Positions 6,395 through 9,735 of a DNA stretch of 9,735 nucleotides are shown piece after piece (the first letter of the stretch is position 1; every line of letters starts with the position of its first letter). The notes beneath the pieces are model-generated. The model was given only the letters and a program-made list of their open reading frames with translations, was not told the DNA's origin and ran no database searches. Source of the DNA: CAKZYD01 sp039026755 (GTDB lineage Bacteria; Pseudomonadota; Alphaproteobacteria; Sphingomonadales; CAKZYD01); contig JBCCLR010000144.1 in the NCBI GenBank assembly GCA_039026755.1, positions 1 to 9,735 of the forward strand. The letters run 5' to 3'. The position numbers and the translations under genes were made by a program.

Positions 6395-7540
6395 ATCAAA
6401 ACCAGTACAGATCGCATTTTAACAACGCATGTCGGTTCACTGCCACGTTCAAAGGCCGTGACGGACGGCGTCTTTGCGCAAGAACATGGCACCTTAGACG
6501 ACCCGGCTGCGCTTAAAGCAACGCTGGCGCAGGCCGTTGTCGAGGCTGTTGATAAACAAATCGATGCACAAGTAGACATCGTCTCCGATGGCGAAATGTC
6601 AAAAATCAGCTATGCCACGTATATTAAAGACCGCATCACCGGCTTTGATGGCGACAGCCCCCGCACGCCGCCTTCTGACCTTGAAGAGTTCCCCGGCTTT
6701 TTAAAGCGCCAAGCCGCATCAGGCGGCACGCCGACCTACAAGCGCCCCTGTTGCATTGGGCCCATCGCGGTCAAATCCATGCAGCCGCTGGATGATGACT
6801 TGGCCCATTTTAAAGCAGCCCTTGACGGTAAGGATGTGCCCGAGGGTTTCATGAATGCCGCTTCGCCTGGCGTCATCGCTCTGTTTCAACCCAATGAGCA
6901 TTATGCCACTCAAGATGACTATCTCGAAGCGCTGGCTGAAGGCATGCGTCCAGAGTATGAAGCCATTGTCGAGGCAGGGTATGTCCTACAGCTCGATAGC
7001 CCTGACCTTGGCCTTGGTCGCCACATGATGTTTAAGGGCAAGGACGACAGCGAATATGAGAAGCTTGCCGCAGGCCACGTTGAAGCGCTGAACCACGCCC
7101 TGCGCAATGTGCCTGCAGAGCGTGTGCGTATGCACATCTGCTGGGGCAATTACGAAGGTCCGCACCATCACGACGCACCGATGGATGTGGTCATGCCCAT
7201 AGCGCTTAAGGCCAATGTCGAAGGCCTCTTGTTTGAAAACGCCAACCCGCGCCACGCGCATGAATGGGCCGCAATTGCTGAAATGGACATTCCAGAGGAT
7301 AAAATCTTAATCCCCGGCGTTATCGATTCCACCACCAACTTCATCGAACACCCCGAACTCGTGTCCCAGCGCATTTGCCGCTTTGCCGATATCGTGGGGC
7401 GCGAGCGCGTTATTGCCGGAACGGACTGCGGCTTTTCCACTTTTGCCGGCTTCGGCGCGGTTGATGAGGACATTGTATACGCCAAGCTTGGCAGCCTGGC
7501 TGAGGGAGCGAAACGGGCAAGTGCACAGCTGTGGGGGTGA
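6395..7540 (+). CDS. MetE C-domain-like zinc methyl/alkyltransferase (cobalamin-independent methionine synthase II family)
   Basis: From the proposed start the protein has 381 residues, about half of a full MetE, and matches the catalytic C-terminal barrel alone. The family N-terminus is clear (KTSTDRILTTHVGSLPRS, 2-19). The zinc set of the superfamily is present: H247 and C249 (MHICWGNYEGPHHHD), E281 (LLFENANPR) and C345 (GTDCGFSTFAGFG). The aspartate that binds homocysteine in MetE (IDEPAL) aligns with LDSPDL, so the following Glu is Ser. Short members of this family include corrinoid-linked core-MetE proteins and epoxyalkane:coenzyme M transferase, so a thiol methyl- or alkyltransfer is likely but the donor is unknown. 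The conserved N-terminus lies upstream of GTG 6458. No ATG, GTG or TTG exists in frame between the LacI stop at 6329 and 6458, so ATC 6395 (or ATT 6392) after GGGGAGG is the best start. A conventional GTG start would remove GSLPR. Confidence 0.85.
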   Translation: MKTSTDRILTTHVGSLPRSKAVTDGVFAQEHGTLDDPAALKATLAQAVVEAVDKQIDAQVDIVSDGEMSKISYATYIKDRITGFDGDSPRTPPSDLEEFPGFLKRQAASGGTPTYKRPCCIGPIAVKSMQPLDDDLAHFKAALDGKDVPEGFMNAASPGVIALFQPNEHYATQDDYLEALAEGMRPEYEAIVEAGYVLQLDSPDLGLGRHMMFKGKDDSEYEKLAAGHVEALNHALRNVPAERVRMHICWGNYEGPHHHDAPMDVVMPIALKANVEGLLFENANPRHAHEWAAIAEMDIPEDKILIPGVIDSTTNFIEHPELVSQRICRFADIVGRERVIAGTDCGFSTFAGFGAVDEDIVYAKLGSLAEGAKRASAQLWG

Positions 7541-7597
7541 TGACTTTGCTTGGATGGCCTGGGTTTGGGACGAGCGAACATTTATTAGTTTTGGCTC

Positions 7598-7611
7598 GAG
7601 GACGTATCCTC
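7598..7611. terminator. weak hairpin between convergent genes
   Basis: GAGGA-CGTA-TCCTC forms a perfect five-base-pair stem with a four-base loop, between the MetE-like stop (7540) and the minus-strand stop (7617-7615). No clean run of T follows on either strand, so any termination role is tentative. Confidence 0.25.
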
Positions 7612-7614
7612 TGA

Positions 7615-9066
7615 TTATTTGCTCTTAACTGCACGTACAATCTCGATGCCCTCCTGCGCAGTTTTCATTAGCGGAGACGGTAGAAGCCCTTCAGGAGGAG
7701 TATCCGAATTCTTTCGTATGCTTGCCGCTAATTTGCTAAACGAACCTGCGTCTATGCCGGCAGCGTGCAGGGTAGCTACCATATCTGTAACCGTTGCAGT
7801 CTCCCAAAGGTGTCTGGTGTCATCGAGGTCATCATCCGCCCCACGCGCCCATTTCAAAATGAGCGATAAACCAACGGTAATCAACATCGCCGCAATAGTC
7901 AGCACAACGTAGGCATAGGGCTTCAAAATAGGGCCGACAAGGCGCTCAGCGCCAACGACGCCTTCTAGTTGTTTGACTGCATGTTCCACGTTTTTTGTTA
8001 CGGAATTTACCGCTACTCCGATGTCTTTAAGGTTATTTAGCCGATTTGATGCATCGTCTACGGATTGCGCAAATGCTGGTTTGATCTGTGCACCAGGTGG
8101 GAGCGCGGATTGGGTGCCAGTTCCAACTAAGTCCATTCTTCTTAAGTCACTTACGAGCACGTCAACAGGGTTTGTAAACTCAACAAGCCCCATTTCTACG
8201 GAATTGAGTACAGATTTGTCCTTTTCTATTTCCAAGAGGAGTTTAGCCTGCGCAGGCAGCGGCGTGAAATAAGCTTCCGGTATTTCAATGTCATATCGGC
8301 TCTCTTTATCTAATATGTTTTCTAGAATGCCGTCAGTGCCGTTGGCCGTTATGAACTCGATTATTTGCTCGCGCTCAGCACCCGGGGCTGCTTTCCGAAA
8401 GTCCGAAATGGCCGCGATCAGTTTTTTTCCGGTTTCATGTTTCTCCCTGGGGAATAGAATTAGAAATGGCTTGTTTTCATTCAAAACAGCCTTCGATGCT
8501 AAAAGCTCAGTAAGGGCACCCTGCGGAATATTGAGGGAAGTTATATCTTCCCTTTCGCCCGGCACTTCTAATTTGGCGCCGAAGCCAACGCCTGCTGCCG
8601 ATCGATCAATTGGTCCAAAGCCTTCCCACCTTGACCCTATTAAAGATAGAATACTCAAAAGGCTCCGTTTCTTAACTGCGCCGTTTGTGAAAGAACCCTT
8701 CAGTGTTTCTAATATGTCATTTGTGTCATTTTGCAGGTCTGTTAGCTTAGCTCTCAGTTTATCCAACACGGCGCTCGCGTCACGTAGAGCGGGAGTGGCA
8801 TCCGTAAGACCGGCGTCCGCCTTGAACGTCTCCAGTGTAGTCTTTAGCTCTGTCACTGCAGTTATAGAGCTCGTCGACGCGTTCTCCGTCAAAAGTCTAG
8901 CAGCTTGTGGAATGATAAAAACATTGGCGAGAAGCAATGCTGTTCCAACGCACAATAAGATACCCGCTAGATTTCTGCGGTTCCTTCTGGTCGTGGACCT
9001 TTTCACTTCGATGGTTGACGCTAGTGCTTCCAGGCGAGACCGAGCATCCACGTCGGCGCGCGGCAA
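7615..9066 (-). CDS. unrecognised two-helix membrane protein with large extracytoplasmic domain (long segment of a split frame)
   Basis: I do not recognise this family. The 483 residues begin with a charged, Arg-rich segment (TTRRNRRN, 25-32). A membrane helix follows (about 32-53, ILLCVGTALLLANVFII), then a region of some 330 residues that starts with a probable coiled coil (about 70-125, VTELKTTLETF to NDILETL). A second helix (about 383-405, PYAYVVLTIAAMLITVGLSLIL) and a 78-residue tail with an acidic start (GADDDLDD) complete it. Both ends should be cytosolic by the positive-inside rule. The only start in reach is TTG 9066, with no ribosome binding site. The frame is open back to the TAA at 9105-9103, and the twelve codons between (SPNEVRDRIDEL and one Leu) read like ordinary protein. 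Beyond that TAA the same frame continues as the 76-residue segment. GC is lower than in its neighbours, suggesting foreign origin. Confidence 0.7.
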   Translation of the reverse strand: MPRADVDARSRLEALASTIEVKRSTTRRNRRNLAGILLCVGTALLLANVFIIPQAARLLTENASTSSITAVTELKTTLETFKADAGLTDATPALRDASAVLDKLRAKLTDLQNDTNDILETLKGSFTNGAVKKRSLLSILSLIGSRWEGFGPIDRSAAGVGFGAKLEVPGEREDITSLNIPQGALTELLASKAVLNENKPFLILFPREKHETGKKLIAAISDFRKAAPGAEREQIIEFITANGTDGILENILDKESRYDIEIPEAYFTPLPAQAKLLLEIEKDKSVLNSVEMGLVEFTNPVDVLVSDLRRMDLVGTGTQSALPPGAQIKPAFAQSVDDASNRLNNLKDIGVAVNSVTKNVEHAVKQLEGVVGAERLVGPILKPYAYVVLTIAAMLITVGLSLILKWARGADDDLDDTRHLWETATVTDMVATLHAAGIDAGSFSKLAASIRKNSDTPPEGLLPSPLMKTAQEGIEIVRAVKSK

Positions 9067-9102
9067 TAATTCATCGATCCGGTCGCGGACTTCGTTAGGA
9101 GA

Positions 9103-9333
9103 TTAGCGCGCCAAGCGTTGCTCGACAAGCGGCATATACTCTGCCTCATTTTTCAGAAGGAGGCTTTTTTTCTCTTTCAATGAATTCGCTGCAGAGTAGG
9201 ACTGACTGAAAGCACGCGCGCGCTCAATGTCAGTGTGGTGATTACGGCTATCTTTTAACGTAGCCTCAATAAGGCGTGACAAAGCGTCCAGACCAGCTTC
9301 GGAAAACCAGTCTACTTTTAACGTTGAATTCAT
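9103..9333 (-). CDS. short first segment, possibly the N-terminus of the adjacent membrane protein gene
   Basis: The 76-residue segment (MNSTLKVDWFSEAGLDALSRLIEATL to VEQRLAR) is hydrophilic and predicted helical, with no membrane segment. It has the best translation signal in this block: GGAGGT at 9344-9339, five bases before ATG 9333. It ends at TAA 9105-9103. The long membrane-protein frame starts in exactly the same reading frame, with no other stop between. One interpretation is a single protein of about 571 residues with a cytosolic N-terminal domain, interrupted by a nonsense codon or sequencing error. The other is a genuine small protein with a coupled downstream gene. The first is favoured because the downstream frame lacks its own ribosome binding site and the bridging codons look coding. 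I do not recognise a family. Confidence 0.6.
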   Translation of the reverse strand: MNSTLKVDWFSEAGLDALSRLIEATLKDSRNHHTDIERARAFSQSYSAANSLKEKKSLLLKNEAEYMPLVEQRLAR

Positions 9334-9338
9334 AAATT

Positions 9339-9344
9339 ACCTCC
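9339..9344 (-). promoter_or_regulatory. ribosome binding site of the 76-residue segment
   Basis: On the minus strand this reads GGAGGT, five bases before ATG 9333. It is the only strong ribosome binding site upstream of the membrane-protein frame. Confidence 0.75.
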
Positions 9345-9438
9345 ACCACGTGCCACGCAGCATTCAAAAAAGTCAGCCCGGCGGAAGTAAATTCGATTGA
9401 TCGATAATTGTCTAACACTTTCTATTAAAGGCAATTTT

Positions 9439-9471
9439 CATATTTGAGAGGCTTAGGTATTTCTAAATATG
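9439..9471. repeat. inverted repeat in AT-rich intergenic stretch
   Basis: CATATTT (9439-9445) and AAATATG (9465-9471) are perfect seven-base inverted arms, 19 bases apart. They lie in the 227-base gap upstream of the minus-strand membrane-protein gene. This could be an operator or chance in AT-rich DNA. The same gap contains CGATTGATCG near 9394. No gene is visible in the gap. Confidence 0.3.
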
Positions 9472-9560
9472 CAATACGTGTGAAGCGTATAGTATCGCAG
9501 AAAAAGCTCTAACCGTTCAACGCTAGGTCAAATAACTGCGGCAGGCCCAAACAGCCAGGT

Positions 9561-9735
9561 TTAAAAATCGTAAAACCTTTCCGCCGTCTCAGCGAACATC
9601 GCTGCCCGCTCTGCTTTAGAAAACCCGGTACACATCTCCAAATAAGCCTCCATCACCCGGCCATAGTCCGCCGCGAGCTTATCCACGGGAAAGTTGCTGG
9701 CAAAGGCAATGCGCTCTGGCCCGAAGAGGTCAATG
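9561..9735 (-). CDS. amidohydrolase-family (TIM-barrel lactonase-like) hydrolase, C-terminal part
   Basis: The frame enters from the right edge and ends at TAA 9563-9561, giving 57 residues from the C-terminus. FGPERIAFASNFPVDKL (4-20) is the late-barrel motif of the amidohydrolase-2 family, which includes L-fuconolactonase-like and 2-pyrone-4,6-dicarboxylate lactonase-like enzymes. The closing helix ERAAMFAETAERFYDF is also typical (E-R-x3-F-x2-T-A-x2-F-Y). Such enzymes usually hydrolyse a lactone or decarboxylate an acid in catabolic pathways. The N-terminal metal-binding part lies outside the window, so activity cannot be judged. Its GC-rich codons match the catabolic cluster, not the lower-GC block just downstream, so it may belong to the same locus. 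Confidence 0.85.
   Translation of the reverse strand, partial: IDLFGPERIAFASNFPVDKLAADYGRVMEAYLEMCTGFSKAERAAMFAETAERFYDF

Noticed and set aside
6240..6422. Small plus-strand frame across the LacI/MetE-like junction
   Set aside because: It overlaps the end of lacI, the operator and the promoter module in a different frame, and encodes nothing recognisable.
8288..9106. Plus-strand open frame of 272 codons
   Set aside because: It lies wholly antisense to the minus-strand membrane-protein frame, whose translation shows membrane helices and a coiled coil. The plus-strand product is Ser/Ala-rich without recognisable domains, and no ribosome binding site was seen.
1..9735. CRISPR arrays, tRNA or rRNA genes, transposase genes, riboswitches
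   Set aside because: I saw no regularly spaced repeats, tRNA-like cloverleaf, rRNA segments or transposase motifs on either strand.

Overview
The window looks like a piece of an alphaproteobacterial chromosome, probably marine. This is an inference from gene content and moderate-to-high GC coding sequence rich in GCG, CGC and GGC codons. No rRNA, tRNA or marker gene fixes the taxon.

Layout. Bases 1-33 may be the tail of an upstream gene. A CDP-alcohol phosphatidyltransferase (178-1086, +) ends 19 bases from a convergent HisD-family dehydrogenase (2431-1106, -). A 131-base divergent intergenic region follows. It faces a plus-strand run of four genes: an SSS-family sodium:solute symporter (2563-4194), a tandem SnoaL/NTF2-like protein (4226-5269), a LacI-family regulator (5300-6331) and a MetE-C-domain-like zinc methyl/alkyltransferase (about 6395-7540). 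The right end is a minus-strand amidohydrolase cut by the window edge (9735-9561). Between the last two, in the convergent slot, lies a block of visibly lower GC. It encodes an unrecognised two-helix membrane protein on the minus strand (9333-7615), whose frame is broken by a single TAA codon.

How the parts fit. Dehydrogenase, transporter, SnoaL-like protein, MetE-like enzyme and regulator read as one catabolic locus, probably with the amidohydrolase. The strongest regulatory evidence is a pair of matching sites. The divergent hisD/symporter region holds TTTGCATTCGAAGTCAAA, and the region before the MetE-like gene holds the perfect palindrome TGCATTCGAATGCA. Both have the central C-G step expected for LacI-family operators. 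Each overlaps a TTGCAT element followed 17 bases later by TACSGT and then CGC. The local LacI protein is the obvious candidate ligand. The substrate cannot be read from the sequence.

Two gene models need care. The MetE-like protein has its family N-terminus (TTHVGSLPRS) encoded upstream of the first GTG, with no ATG/GTG/TTG available, so it appears to start at ATC or ATT behind a strong ribosome binding site. The low-GC membrane protein has a strong ribosome binding site only before its short first segment. That segment and the long segment share one frame, separated by one stop codon.
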